Positions 40,510 to 54,193 of a DNA stretch of 64,000 bases are shown piece by piece. The notes beneath the pieces are model-generated. The model was not told where the DNA came from. It saw nothing but the letters and a program-made list of their open reading frames with translations, and made no database searches. Made by a program: the position numbers and the translations under genes. Origin of the DNA: Plectrocnemia conspersa (lineage: Eukaryota; Arthropoda; Insecta; Trichoptera; Polycentropodidae); NCBI GenBank assembly GCA_009617715.1, contig VTFK01000093.1, positions 1,282,873 to 1,346,872 on the forward strand, read 5' to 3'. Numbering within the stretch: the first letter of the stretch is position 1; each line of letters begins with the position of its first letter.

Positions 40510-41881
40510 ATAAACTATCTAATTATGTTTTATTTATAATTCAATTATTATTCAATTTAAAGATGTTGACGTTTCTTTGCATTTGTGATAAAATAGTTAC
40601 CCCACCCAGCAAGGAAAGGGTTTGTAATGGAAATGTCTTGCACAGCATAGTTTGTTTAAAAATTTCTAAATGATTCACCATCTGCTTGAAAAAATTAAAT
40701 GAACGGCCAAGAGTATTATAAAAAAAATCATAGGAAAGTTGAACTGTCTGGTATCCAATAATATCATATCGTTAAAATAAATAAATATTTTTTTTATATT
40801 TTTTCTAAAATATACTTTCGCTTAATAGACTTATTTAAAAATATTTTACAATTTATGTACAGTACTTATAATTTTTAATTTAAACTAATATGAATTTTTC
40901 TGTGGGAATTGTAAAAAAATTCGCTGCATAATATATTTATAATGCTGTTTTTTTAAAGAAATATTAAAAAAACCTGCTCAGGAGATTATTATACCATTTT
41001 CTTTAAAGAAATACGCTAAAAATATATTATATATATGTTTCCCAAACGTTGTTCCGTGATGTAGACTTATGGGCTCCGCGCAAAATATAAAATAAACGGA
41101 AAATATATTATATTAAATGTTAATGCGCATGAAAAGATATCTTTTGTATTGTTTTTACTAAAAATTAAAATGATTATTGTTTTATGTAATAATTAAATAA
41201 CTAATATTTAATGGTTTTATAAATCTAACTTTCAATAAGAAAATATTTTTATTTTGGTACAAATGGTTCAAATAGCTGCAACTTTTAAATGGAACTTATG
41301 AAAATTATGAAAATGAAAATGAACCATACATACCGCAACCAGCCCAACATGCTTATCCTAGACCCGGAAACTTTTGACATTTCAATTTTTCGCGTTTTAC
41401 TTTTTAAAATTTTCTTTTTGTATGTAAGTACTGCTGAAAAGCGAGTGCCTAAACAATTTCGGCGTGAAGCGAGTTTCGGATGAAAAAGAATAAGAAATTG
41501 AGGTTCCTAAATAATTGGATAAATTCTAACGAGCGCTAGTCGAGAACGATAAGTTCTAATGTAGTTACTTGAGTTTGTATGTGCTGTTATATAAATCAGT
41601 TTAGTTACAGTAATGTAAAGGAGAACTAAACTTTTATTTAGTTTGAAAAATGTGCCGAGCAATATATTTGGTTCGATTAATCTATTTGATTGATATTATT
41701 TTGTATATTTAAAAAACAGCATTGTACTTATTTTTATAAGTGAAAAAAAAATAAACGCATTAAAAAACATTCTTAGTATGATATCAACCTTGAATAAGCC
41801 CAAAAATATCTGGAATACATAATCAGCGATAGAAAAGAAATTTACAAATATTGTATTTGTTTGGTAGATAAATTTAGTTGT
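40510..41881. repeat. Segmental duplication, derived copy
   Basis: This is a copy of 13,945-15,358, same orientation, about 26.5 kb away. It is 42 bases shorter overall, chiefly because of a ~90-base deletion at the exon's 5' side, partly offset by small insertions. Confidence 0.92.
41255..41386 (+). pseudogene. Orphan copy of the scaffold gene's last exon
   Basis: The final codons (GTYENYE to RPGNF and TGA) are kept in frame, with four synonymous and two replacement changes. The splice acceptor and the first ~90 bases of exon and flank are deleted, and an upstream codon of the retained part has become TAG. No upstream exons accompany it, so it cannot encode the protein by itself. The plus-strand frame starting at 41,289 is out of frame with this exon. 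Confidence 0.88.
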
Positions 41882-42009
41882 ACTTAAAAAAATCGCCAGT
41901 CTAATTGGGCACATAATATGGTTATTTAATTCATAATTTAAGACTGTAAATCACTTGAATTTATTAAACCATAATATTAAAAAAATATGACATGAATAGG
42001 TGCCCCCTA

Positions 42010-42440
42010 CATATTAAAATTTGAATTGCGGCGCCAAAATATTATACCCTTTTCTACGCAAGAGTCGTCATTTTTTCTCATTTTATAGTAAGCTCACTTC
42101 GCATAGGAACAGTGTTCATTTCGTTAACGTTCTGCGAAATTCGTGTTATAATTTGAGAAGGCTTTCTGGCACGCAGCATAGCGACGTAGTCATTAGTCAG
42201 GAGTGCAACAAGCGTTGCCCGCTTCAATTTGAGCGCTTGCGCCCCCATAGGCCCGGGGCGAGAGAAGAACACGACCGGCTTTATGAATCGGCTAATGTAT
42301 TCATGCTTGCCATTTGAACTTTTCTCGTTTTCGTCTGCAGACACGGAATTTCGTCTGTCGGTACGTTCATTTGCATTTACAAGCGGGCGCCGCGATTAGC
42401 GCACCATAAAGATGCAGATTCACTGTAATTCAACCCGTTG
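42010..42440. other. Balanced-composition non-coding island
   Basis: About 430 bases with high local G+C (GCGCCCCCATAGGCCCGGGG, CGGGCGCCGCGATTAGCGC). The open frames on both strands overlap and look like a by-product of the composition. Candidate conserved regulatory element. Confidence 0.35.
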
Positions 42441-42594
42441 GCTAAGGTGGTATGAAAGCGATCTTCCACATGCGAATGCCTTGAAAGAGATACTCTTACA
42501 AATAATCAAACAATATCCAAAAAGCATGATAGAAAACACATCGGAGCTTATTTTTATTCAAAGGTGACTATGAATATCCAGAGGATTAATGAAC

Positions 42595-42790
42595 TACTAA
42601 AAAAAAGGTTAAAGTGTACGAGATGAAATCAATACAAATTACCTTCACGCTGAATTGGAAAGACTGACCGCAAGTGTCTTCAAATGGTAATCTACTTTTG
42701 TAAAAAGAAGAAATAAAGAATTTAAGACTGCATTTGGATAGAAGGTTGACATGGCAGAAGCATATCTTCACTAATGAAGACAGCTATGAT
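42595..42790 (+). mobile_element. Jockey-like reverse transcriptase C-terminal relic
   Basis: The forward frame reads ITFTLNWKD*PQVSSNGN and then EEIKNLRLHLDRRLTWQKH. This matches the region after the palm domain of Jockey-clade elements (VKYLGIHLDRRLTWKKH). Two in-frame stops and the absence of flanking domains show a dead fragment. Confidence 0.8.
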
Positions 42791-43649
42791 TTTTTTCTAA
42801 TAGCTAAGTGTTTCCAGTTTTTATAATAATCCAAATTACCTAATATTTTTTTGGTTTTAGAATATGTAAATAAAAGCATTCACTCAACAAAATTTAACTA
42901 TTTTTTCAACACACAAAATTTAATTGAATGGAAGTCCAATTGGATTAATAAGATCATGATGCACGAAAGATATAAAGCAAGAACGATATATGTATTTTGA
43001 ATAAAACAATGAAAAAAAACATGTTTAATTTTTATGGTAATTCTCAACGAGCTAACTCAAGTATTAAAATTAGCTAGTCGGATTGTGAAATAATATAAAA
43101 TTACGGAATTACAAAGAAAAACACTATATTTATGAACTATGTAGACCAAGGAAAATTTTATTGGTTCAGCAAAATTTTTTCTGAACCATTGCAATTTGTC
43201 GTAATTAATTTATTAGAAACGGAAACTCACAAACGATTTACATAAATAATTTCAGAACAGTCTGCTGAAATCACTATCGTCATATTTTGGCTTCTTTTCG
43301 CTAAATCCACAGTTAACAAAAATGACACGTGTGAATACTAAAGTTCTTTTTAAGTCTTAGCATTGAAAGAAACCCTTGATAAATATATTATTTATATTAT
43401 ATCTTTCATCGTAAGAAAAGCGCCCTTAGCAAATTTCCCTTTGACAGTGCCTATCTACGGCCCTGACAATGTCTAATACTTTATCATGATCAAATACAAA
43501 CATGAAATAAAATTGATTTTTAAAGCGTTGAAAGAGAAAGGGTTGCTATTTGAGGCAAACAATTCATTCTTAATAAATTCTAATTTAAAACATTTTCACG
43601 ATTATAAACCTATTTTTAATTCAGACGAGGCACACAATGCGCATTAGTT
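42791..43649. other. AT-rich intergenic DNA
   Basis: Mostly featureless. Bases 43,420-43,466 end in GGCCCTG and resemble a hAT-type terminus without a partner. Confidence 0.45.
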
Positions 43650-44040
43650 ATTTCTTGATTGAAACCCATATTGAATTCTTAGAATTGGATATATTCGTTG
43701 ATTGAAGTGCGGTTGCGGTTTTCTATTTAGGCGAAAGCCAAGCTGACGATGAAGTGTTCGAATTCAGGGTAATTCCAATTACGACTAATCAGCGCTAGTG
43801 ATTTTATATTATCGGATCCTCGACTCTAGTGTTAATTTATTAATGGGGCGTTTTCATGTTGCTCTCGGTGTCAATTAAGGTCTGTTTGTTTCTTCGCAAT
43901 CATATTATAATTTGATTCGGCTTCAGACTTTCAGAGCGTCCGAGTTTAACGAAATAAGTGGCGAAATCGAATTGCCGTTGCAGAAATTTAATACGGTTAC
44001 CGTTCAAGTGATTATTGCACAGATTTTAGCTGTAAATAAT
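43650..44040. other. Balanced-composition non-coding island
   Basis: About 390 bases of more balanced composition. A 65-codon frame covers its right end (43,912-44,109), with no domain or splice context. Candidate conserved element. Confidence 0.3.
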
Positions 44041-45589
44041 TCAATCACAGATGGACGTGCCTTGGATAATATAATTGATATAAGATATATTTATATGTAT
44101 CTGGGGTAAGTATTTTATAATTAGAAAATAAGCGGATAAGATGAAAATCGCTTATATATTATATTAAACAAATAAAAAGTGTATGATACATATAAAACCA
44201 TTACGTGTTAATTTAATCACATCTCATAAAACTAACATAAAACTCACGAGAGCGAAAATGATAACACAAACTATTATATTAGATTATTCTCATAATAACG
44301 TCGAGAGAATTTTTCGCTGTTAATTACTCAGCGAAAATTGCATTTTAGCCAAACTTACTTCATAATCATAATAATGAAACCGACATCCGAGGTGTATATA
44401 AGTGAATTAGCGATAAGCGGAGTGACATGAACGGCGGCGCTTTTCATTTACCTATTAGCAGCTATCTTAAAAACATTACAATTGAATTAGTATCATATTG
44501 GGTTTCTGTCTCTTATATAATATAATATATTGTATACTGTGTATACAGTATACAGAAATTTTACAGTACACCGGGCTTCGACACTCTTTATCACATTATC
44601 AAAGTCTATCGTCGTTACTGCCGAGACTTGACTCGAAATTGGACCAAACAACTTAATAAAGTTAAATTATTTATTTTAGATATAATGAGCTTCTATTCAC
44701 AATTTTAATATTATTAATAAAATATACAGAAAGTTTTCTTTTAAGACATGCAACTCTAATTAATTGTTTTCCCTTACTTTAAAATTTCTTTTGACAAATA
44801 GTGAGCTGATATTAGCATTATGTTAATGTTATGGTTTATTAACAATATTTTTTTCATGGATTCTTTTCCCTAATCCTTTATTCATATTTTTTTTAGCCTA
44901 ATAGTTCTAGTAGTTCGTAATATTTAGAGGAGGGAAGGACAATTTGTTTTTTTAGTTTTTCTGACTATACTATTAAAATATTTTTTTAAAATGTTTTTTT
45001 ATTAATTGAAAACACAATATAGATATGAATAAGCGCTCGACTATTGATAATTAAACGCACTTCAAAAACATTAAAGTCAAAATTAATATTACATAAATAT
45101 TCAATTTTATATTAAAAATTCCTACTAAAAGCTTTTGAGCTATATTTTATAGTTATATGAATATTTAGGAAAGTAATAATATGTAATACAAAATTTAAAG
45201 TATAAGTACACAATAACCTCATTATTGAAGTAATGCGGTACTAGTACATTTCGCCTGACACTATCTACTAGTAACAGACAACATCTATTCGTTTTAAGTA
45301 TTTGCTTTTCATGAAACTGTAACTGTCGAAAACTTTGCTCACGTTATTTGCCGAAAAAACTTTTATGGAGTCTGAATCAAAAAAACTTATTCATAGGGCC
45401 ACGAAATTCAAATGTAATGGTATATTGTGAAAAAATAAATAGAAGGCTGTTTTAAATGTATTTCAATGGCAAAATGTAATCATTTGTAAATATATTATGA
45501 ACGTAGCTTTAATTCTAAATCTTACCATAAATTTAATCAGTACACTTAATTAAGAATCGTGTGTAAGATCTTTCATTCTAAATAAAGCA
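44041..45589. other. Intergenic DNA
   Basis: No gene is seen. A smaller balanced patch lies at 44,280-44,470. Confidence 0.5.
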
Positions 45590-45930
45590 ATATGTTAGAT
45601 TTTAATTCAACAAGCGTCGTTACACAGTAGCTATTCCCTACGGCCCTTCGGTCCCTAACCGATACGCGTGAGTAATATGTTTCCATAAATAATAATGAAC
45701 CTAACCAAATATTTACCCTCGAAAAGCGTAAAGATATTAGTTATTGATAAAGGATCCCTATAGTTTGGGGATACTTTTGCACGCAACTTTTGCAGAAAAT
45801 TGCATTTCACGTCCCTTAGCGTGAGTTTCATTTCCTCGTGAATGTTTAACATTGAGATTTTTGTATGTATATAGTAGGTAACTGAAGAAGTGTGTTCTGC
45901 GGGGCGATTACAGTTTATGCGAAACTTCCA
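45590..45930. other. Balanced-composition non-coding island
   Basis: About 340 bases with words such as CCCTACGGCCCTTCGGTCCC. The minus-strand frame at 45,655-45,852 has no recognisable domain. Candidate conserved element. Confidence 0.3.
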
Positions 45931-46899
45931 AGTGTTAATTTGCAGTTTAAGTTTATGCTTTAATTACTAAGAAAAGCAGCCAGCGGTGACTTGTTTATTT
46001 TAATTTAGAAGAAATAAATTAAGCGAACTGTACAGCTACAGCGATAAAATATTATTGTTTTTTTCTTGTTAGCGCTGTGTTAAAACATTTTATAAATAAA
46101 TATATTTATTAGTAAATTGAAATATTTGTATTTTATTGTATATACAATGGCAATGAATATTAATGAGATTTGATTATTATAACAGCTATATAATGAGGCA
46201 TTTTATTTATTAAATACAACTTTATATTAAACTTGCTTGTTAATACATTTTATTGACTTTCATATCGTATCGTATTTTATTAAAAATATCACTTTATTTA
46301 CCCATTTACAGAAATATTTTATGTAGATGTATTAGATGCATCGTTTCATATGATCTCTCAAGTGAAATTATGCACATTGAGCGACTACGTTTAACATATT
46401 TATTGTCAATGCAAAAATCTTAAATTAAAAAGATTACTCAGAAATTAAAAAAATAAATATTTTATTTATTTTATTTTAAGAAGTGCTGATCAGGGAAAAA
46501 TTTAACTATTTGCTTTGACTGAATCTACATTATATTTTTGTACTATTTTTGTATAAACGTTTATTACAAGATTTAAAATTCAGAAAAATAAGTTTATTAG
46601 AATTAAGTACATATTAGTGGTTTATAGGCGTTTTTAAATTTATAAGATAGATATACAAATTATTAAAAATCTTTACCAAACTTTAATAAAAATACTGACT
46701 ATTTATTTAATTTGGGGCATGATAATTTAATTTATTTAAATATAATAATCAAATTTACTTCATCTCAGATCTTCGTGATCAAATGAACAGTGTTTCAATT
46801 ATATCATTGTCTAAAATTCAGATAGTTTTAGCCTTTAATCAAGAAAAACTAAATTTCTGCATTGAAAATGATATGTCATTCCAAAGACAGATGCAACTT
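45931..46899. other. AT-rich intergenic DNA
   Basis: Nothing recognisable on either strand. Confidence 0.5.
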
Positions 46900-47480
46900 A
46901 TAAACCTATAGTTCAACCAGAACCTTTAATTCGCATGAGTAATTGCCCATTTCGTGTCGAGATAATCTTTTGATTAAAATCCCCGCCGAGGAAGGCAATG
47001 CTTAGGCTTCATTCGCCGCAATTGCCAAACAATACACGCGAGATTAAATCATAACTCGAGCAATAGAAACAGCCCCCCATTGTTCGTTTAGTGGGCAACT
47101 ATCTAAAAAGCATGCTCCTATGCACGACCCATGCTTCCATGTATACACACAGCATCCCTTATCTAATTTAATAGTACCACTTCCAAAAGAAAATATTTAG
47201 ACAATGACGGATCCCTGCAGAGTATATATGGTACCTTCATATGTGTACACATTACACATAGTGTATGTCTAAGGTTGCTGACGTACACGCTTCACCCTTG
47301 TAGGCAGTAAAATAAAGATTTATATCTGTGGCTTTCCCCTATCAATAACTTTCGGCTCAGTGTTCACTTTTTCATCGTTAAGTCTGGCCAAATATTTGTA
47401 CAAGTCGTGCCTTATTGCGTTTCCTTTTATCAAAGAAGTGCAGTATGTAAACAGTGACGCGGTGGATACTCATTGTGGGT
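46900..47480. other. Balanced-composition non-coding island
   Basis: About 580 bases of balanced composition without any long open frame, which argues against coding. Homeodomain-like TAAT cores and a SOX-like ATTGTT occur, as expected by chance or in an enhancer. Candidate conserved element. Confidence 0.33.
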
Positions 47481-47889
47481 GGCAAAACTGCAATGGATCA
47501 TATTACCATTTTGACTAGATTTTTATATAGTAGTGTTTGGGGAATATTTTTTGCCTCATCTATGCTAACATTAGTCATAAAACTTCAATGGCAACTGAAT
47601 ATTATTTTTGATATGTATTAAAAATATTTTTTATATAAAATAAAATTATCAAAGTCGAAATCAGTGTACTAATTTAATAAATTGCTATGTATTTTTTATT
47701 TTAGACTCATTTTAATATTATTTTATTCATATTCTCATGATTGTTATGTTTTACTAAAAACTCGCTAATTAATTAATATATTGATTTTTTTAAAGAACGT
47801 TCTTCTGAAATTTATAATTTTTTTCTTAACTTTGAAAATACATAGGTGCCTACTAAAATAATTTATTATAATATTATGCAATCAAGTAT
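47481..47889. other. AT-rich intergenic DNA
   Basis: Nothing recognisable on either strand. Confidence 0.5.
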
Positions 47890-48680
47890 AGATTATTTGA
47901 GATTTGAATCACCCGCACAATTATCACAAGCCATTCTAATGACCATTTGAACACACGAAAAGAGAGATAAAAAATCTTGAATGTCGAGTCACACTCGTGA
48001 CCAAACAATTGCGTTATTAGTTGGAAATATTGCACGGAACATCTATCTCGAGACGTTTACCACCCAAAAGTACCGCCGAAAAGACTAATCTTTATTTGGA
48101 AAAGACGCGCGCAAGATAATTCATTATACTCTGTGCACAACACTATCACCTTTTTAAGCTTTGCTTAAGGTTCGCCAGAGTGACCATTTCGACTGTTTTT
48201 ATTTTAATGCATGAAATCATTTTGTGGGTGTTTTCAAGAAAGATGCAATAAGCTCCCAAAATCGTGATCTGCAATTTGACAGAGATGTCAATAACCTGCA
48301 TTATAAAAATATGATATTTGATCATAAAATGAGAAATGTAGTGAGAGACGCAAAAGACAGACGAGAAGAGATGTCACGAAGACGAGCCAAGAGACATCAG
48401 TGAATCATCCAAAGAACATCACGAGAACACATTATAACGACCCCAGCAGCTCTACCAAAATCACAGTTAATAATAATACAACTTGACACGCCAACGATGA
48501 CTTTCTGACTTCCATGACTCTCTATTTTAATTCCGCTGCCGGATAACGAAATTGAAATAACAGGTATACATGTAGTAAATAATATACGTTTTTCAAAAAA
48601 ACTGTTACCAGATATTTCGGCGTCTATTTTTGCTCTACACCTCTTCGGCTTTAAAACCCAATGCCGATATTTTATCGACA
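47890..48680. other. Balanced-composition island with a 94-codon minus frame
   Basis: Composition is moderately balanced throughout. The minus-strand frame at 48,397-48,681 is one of the longer ones in the gene desert, but its translation has no domain I recognise and I see no convincing splice partner. I treat it as non-coding pending expression data. Confidence 0.3.
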
Positions 48681-51159
48681 AATAGTTGATTTATTAATGA
48701 CTTATATTTGGATATTGTGAGCTCAGAATATTTATAATGGCATGATAGCAGATGGCCTAGAAGTATATTTGCATTAATGCGAGTTCGCTGTTTTAAAAAG
48801 TGGCAAATCAATAAATTATTTAGATCTCGTTTTTAAGAGATCTGAAAAAAATTTTTTTAATGACGTACGAGCAGAAATAAAAAAATAGTATAAACACGGC
48901 ATCACGCTAAAACAGCCATGCTCGGTTTTGTTATGCGGAACGTGTATCACTTAAATAATTTATCGTTGATGCGCGTTCTGTACAATACGTTAGTCTGTAT
49001 GTTTTTGAAATTATAGTAAGGCAATCTACTTTTTTTATTTGATAGCAGAGAGTCTTATATATTTTTAAAAGAAGGAGTATGAAACATAAGTGTTTGTATC
49101 TTAGCCATTTATAGCGGTGTCTACAATATATGTAGTAATGTTTGGTCATTTTTACCTGCGGGCTTAAAAAATCGCGATTGCGTCCCTATTCTTGCTCTTT
49201 GCGCATAGGTCATCAGCGCTCGAAAGCGCTTCACCTTTTAAACGGGCTTTTACATGTATGAAATATATGTATATCGCAATGTCACGAGCATTTTAAATCA
49301 CTGTACATAATTGCATGAAACAATTTAATGGGATAAAACAAAACTGATAACAAAAGTTAGTTAAGTACAAGTATAAGCTTTGAGAAGCTTCGATTGTGTG
49401 TCATGGGTCAATGTGCAATTAAGGGTATGTGTGTATGTCACACGTCAAAATTTACGATTCATAATGGCAGCTATTTAATAATATAACGCGAGCCCCTCCA
49501 GTAGCGTTGGAGGTTGATTATGAAAAATAGTTTTGTGTGAGAAGTGTGACAGTTGTTTGCAATATTTATCCCCTTCTCGAAATATTATTATTTATTGGCG
49601 TGGCGTGTAATGCGTGCATTAAATTCCTGAAACATGATATAATATTAAATATTGGACACATCGATATTCGAAACGTTGCTGAATTATTTTCACAGTCCTC
49701 GTTTGGCGTCAGGTGTAATTGAATAATTGATGTTTATCGCAATACAATACCGTAATAAATTTTGATATGTTGATTTGTTACTTAAATTATATTTAAATGA
49801 ATTAATAATTAAATAGAACTTCAAATAATAAATAAAAATGGTTCAGTGGTAATATATTGGGATTAAATTTAATAAAATCTGACGAGGGAAAGCCGAATAT
49901 GAAACTTTGAACCAAAATATAGTTGCATTATATGAAAAGCATGGTTACATTTTAATTAAATTGACTTTAATTAATTAATAATTGTAAATCATATAGGTAT
50001 AATTATATACACTACGACTACCAATCTATATAACCAAGTTGAAATAGTTTTTATAAAAGCTTTGCATCTTCTTGAGAAATTAAGTAATAAGTAAAAATTG
50101 ATGAAGGAATACTATAAATTTTCATAATTTATTAGAATGAAAATAAAATACAAAAAAGCATTAAAAAATTGACAAAGAATAGCGGAAGTAAAAAAAAAAA
50201 AAAAAAGAAATACGTATTCCTGTACTTTATGAATAGGAGCAATATACCATATAATTTTTTTCTCATATGCAGATATTTTTATTCAAAATAAAATAAAATG
50301 GAATAATATTTATTAAATTAACCCAACTTTACAAATATTATTATTTATAATTTATTTCGTTTTTAGGTCTAGATCATGTTTTCTCAAACAGTGTTCCGCG
50401 TACGAAATTTAAAAACATGTATTTACAGGAAAGTAATTAAAAAGAAATAGCATTGCGCATACAATTTATAGTGTTTATTATTTTTTTGGCTGACCTATCC
50501 CAACCGATTGTTATTAGTCTGTCGACAGTTGCTAAAATTGTCAAGTTGTTTTGTTGTGCTAACAAATTAGTTCACAAATTAGAATAAGTCACATATGAAC
50601 AGATCAATACGGATGTAAGAGCAAAATTTTAGATTTATGTATAGTGTCAATTTAGATACTTTTCATACAATGTGTGTTATATGGCATAATATATTTGCAA
50701 GCAGTTAAAATGCGTAGGCCCTTTGAAACAATACACGCTGATCTCAAAAGAAAGGTCATAGTCAACATAACTTAATGAAAAAGTCTGAACTTAAAATAAA
50801 AATTTAAAAGCAACATATACACCTTCTCAATTTATAATACAATCACTATAAATTTAGTTTTTAGTGACAATATTATTTAAATCTTTCTAGATATAATGTC
50901 AATAAAATTTTTACTAATGTGCATAGTTTATTATTAATTAATTTATGATTTAAAAAAAATTAAGTTATTCACTTTGGATGGAACAAATTTAACTCGTTAT
51001 TATGATTTACCTCTTAGACTTAGATGGTAATAATTGAGATTACGATATTAACCAAACATTAGGTCAGAGTTAAATGGTATAGAATAAAATATATCCGAGA
51101 TACCAAATAATTAGCTATAAAATACACAATAGTATACCGCAATTTATCTACGGCCATAT
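48681..51159. other. Intergenic DNA
   Basis: No gene is seen. Small balanced patches lie at 48,890-49,260 and 49,480-49,720. A poly-A run of about 18 lies near 50,191. Confidence 0.5.
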
Positions 51160-51660
51160 TAAACATTATAACAAGCGTTAACGCAATCCCATTATTAAAC
51201 GCAAGGTATTAAATTAACGTTAGGCACTTGACATTTATCGCAGATGTAATCAAGAAGTTTCGAAATCGAATTTCGCCAATTGAAACCCAGCAGGGTCAGA
51301 TTGTGCGTGTTTCGCAAGGATGTTTGGGGTCAAAAACAACCCACGTAGGGTCTGACGATAGAACAAAGTAAACAGTGCCCGATCAAACAGCCAGGGGTTC
51401 GCAAACATCGGCCGCGACACAATACTCTGACACCCCCGAAAACAACAAGGTTAGATGATGGTAGATGAAAAAATTGATATGTTATTAGGTATGCATTGAT
51501 TTTTTGTGCACCCTTCATGGCTTGCAGATAGAGAGAGCGATGATTAAACATGGCGCGTGCCATTGAATTGTGGCGGTGGGAGATTACGTTTGATTTAGGG
51601 GTTTTAGCGAGATTCCAATTTTAGATTAGCCCTTGGACAAATTTAGGTTTTGGCAGGTCC
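51160..51660. other. Balanced-composition non-coding island
   Basis: About 500 bases with more G and C than the flanks. A 77-codon minus frame (51,330-51,563) shows no domain. Candidate conserved element. Confidence 0.3.
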
Positions 51661-52769
51661 TGTGTGAATGCGCTCTATTGTTTGTTTGATGTCATATTGG
51701 ATTTTTTAATTAAATTCTATAGAGAGAATGGTTTATATTATAGTATAAATATTAAAAAAATAATATTTTTTATATAGTGATACTTTAAGTGAAAATTAGC
51801 TAATCTTACTTTATGTAAAAACGAGTATATAATTAGAAAAAAATCACAACTGCAAAATACCAAGTAATCAGAAAAAGCGACTCAAAATATTTTTTCAATT
51901 CAACAGAATATTAAAAACCTAACATTTACCTTTTTGGGTATAGATAATATTTCACTATTTTAGAGATACATATATATATAAAATTATTGTTTTTGTGAGG
52001 TAAACGTCACAATATATTCTGACCGCATAAAAAATGTAAATTGATCCATCTTCATTAGTACAAATAAAACGTAAATTAAAATATGTAGATTGAAAATTAT
52101 AGATGGATTCTTAATGTGAAATTTATTACGAACAGAAGTGTAAATACATATTTTTTAATAATATAAGATATGTAATGAAAACATTAACCAATACTGTGAA
52201 ATATATAAAAATATTTTAATTTCAGATATATTTATTATTTTATATTAAATCTTACATATCTCAATAAATATCTCATAAAAGACAGTATTATCTTAGTGTA
52301 TGAATTTATGATATACATATATCATGACTATTTTAATAAATGATGACTTGCAGATGGAATTCGATAGTATTATGTGTTTTTTAATGTACTATTAATATTA
52401 TTTTAATTATAAAAACAACATGTAATAAATTAATAAAAAAGTCATATATTTTTTAAGACTACACATTTTTGTTAATTAGCTTTTTTAAATTTTATAATGC
52501 ATAAACGTTCTTTATACAAAAGAAAAGTACAAATAAATTTAAGGCGTCATAAAAATATGTCATATTTTTCATTATTATTTACAATAATACGGGTATATGT
52601 ACATAATAATTAATTAACCTTTCATGTATATTTAATAAATTGTTATGGATAATCTCCTTACGTTTGTCCCTTTATTTATATTTATAGTTTATATTTTAAC
52701 ATAACCTAGATAAAATACATTTAACATATACTACTATAGTATGAAATCAATAATGTATATCTATTATTT
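51661..52769. other. AT-rich intergenic DNA
   Basis: Nothing recognisable on either strand. Confidence 0.5.
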
Positions 52770-53110
52770 ATCGTTTTTCGGAGGATCCCTGCCAAAGTTG
52801 ATGCAAAGCAAAGAACATGCGAAATTACCCGCGTGAACCGCAACATATTCACATATATTATATTTATTTTCGTACAAATATATTCATACGACATATTCGA
52901 GATCATTTTCTCCCGTCGCTGTCCACCGTATGAAAATATTTGACAAGTCATATTTCATACTCCCCTAACGAAAATAAATGTAAATAAAAGCGCCCCCATT
53001 TCAACGCCGCCGTCATCAAATTCCGTTTTGTTCGAGGCACGAGCTCCTTTCTATCCGTGTGTATGTATGCATGTACATATGTGAATATGCACCGACGGGA
53101 TATAAGAATA
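52770..53110. other. Balanced-composition non-coding island
   Basis: About 340 bases of balanced composition, with overlapping short frames on both strands and no domain. Candidate conserved element. Confidence 0.3.
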
Positions 53111-53639
53111 AGAAAGCTAGTTTTGCTTGGTTTATTATGATGTACTTTGTTTTTTGGGATATTACCACAAAAAAATACAAAGCGAAGATAGCAGTCGATT
53201 ACAATGAAGGGATTCAATATTTTATGTTGATACAAAAAATATTATTTACAAATATTAAATTTAATTATTGCATAATACACTTTATATACCATAAATTTGT
53301 GGTGGTATAATATTATGCCTATACGCATAAAATTTTAAGTTGGCAATTTTATTAAAAAATAAAAATATGATCCATTTACAGAAATAGTCTTTTAACAAAA
53401 ATTTAACAATAACTTTGTTTAAAAAAATCGAAGGTTTGTCAATGGTTTTTTAATACTACGCTGAATATTGAATTTCGTATTTCAATGATAAGTCTAAATG
53501 TTAAAAAATATGAATCTATAGTGGAAAGGTCAAAAGAAAATTAAAGAAAAGGCAAAATTTCCAACCCTAATTCGTTTAATTTTCCAAAAGTAATTAGTGA
53601 AGTGTGAGGTTTTGCATTATCATTGAGAAAAATCGCCCC

Positions 53640-53880
53640 TAGTCTGTTCACCATCAGATGTTTATCGGTTGATTTTAGTATCTCTGACCTTTGAGTCCGG
53701 AAGTTTATTTGGTAAAGATAAAGATTGTTTGCGACATGTTCATGGATGTGTACGTAGACTGAGAAGTCTACGTACGCACGTAGGTGAAAAGAGAGAAGCG
53801 GCGGCTTCTGCGACCTTCGCTGGTCTGAATTTAAGTCGGCCTACTCTCGGGTGTAGTCTAAGTTAGAGGTCTCTTAAAAA
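53640..53880. other. Balanced-composition island with hairpin
   Basis: About 240 bases of balanced composition around a short perfect hairpin: GTACGTAGACT at 53,750-53,760 and AGTCTACGTAC at 53,765-53,775, with a GAGA loop. The 65-codon frame here has no domain. Confidence 0.4.
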
Positions 53881-54193
53881 TCTGATGCCTTAAACTCTGA
53901 TTTGGAACATTTCTAAGAGGTGGTATTCAGACTTGTCTGAAGTGAAGTGATGAGTAGAAGTTTACAAACGGAATTTCTGAGGGGAAGTGATTTCTAGTTT
54001 CCCACATTTCAGTTTTTATGTTTATTATTATATGGTAGATTTTGTTACCGCTCTATTTTTGGTGACTTGGCTTTTTTGACTTATGGCGCGGCGCGTATCT
54101 TGCAACCTAATTCGTAATAATGCTTTACACGGTGATTCAAAGGAATTATTTTTTTCTTAAACGGTTTAAACGCTTTACTACAATTCGAACCAG

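Noticed and set aside
41289..41483. 64-codon plus frame in the orphan exon copy, with a twin at 14,777-14,962
   Set aside because: Both are out of frame with the real terminal exon and run through its stop into 3' flank; similarity reflects the segmental duplication, not a second gene.
43420..43466. Sequence ending GGCCCTG that resembles another hAT terminus
   Set aside because: No partner end and no transposase nearby; too little to call.
44537..44562. GTATACTGT / ACAGTATAC inverted repeat
   Set aside because: A 9-bp AT-rich palindrome of this kind is expected by chance in a sequence this size.
48397..48681. 94-codon minus frame as a possible exon
   Set aside because: No recognised domain and no convincing neighbouring exon; kept only as part of an island.
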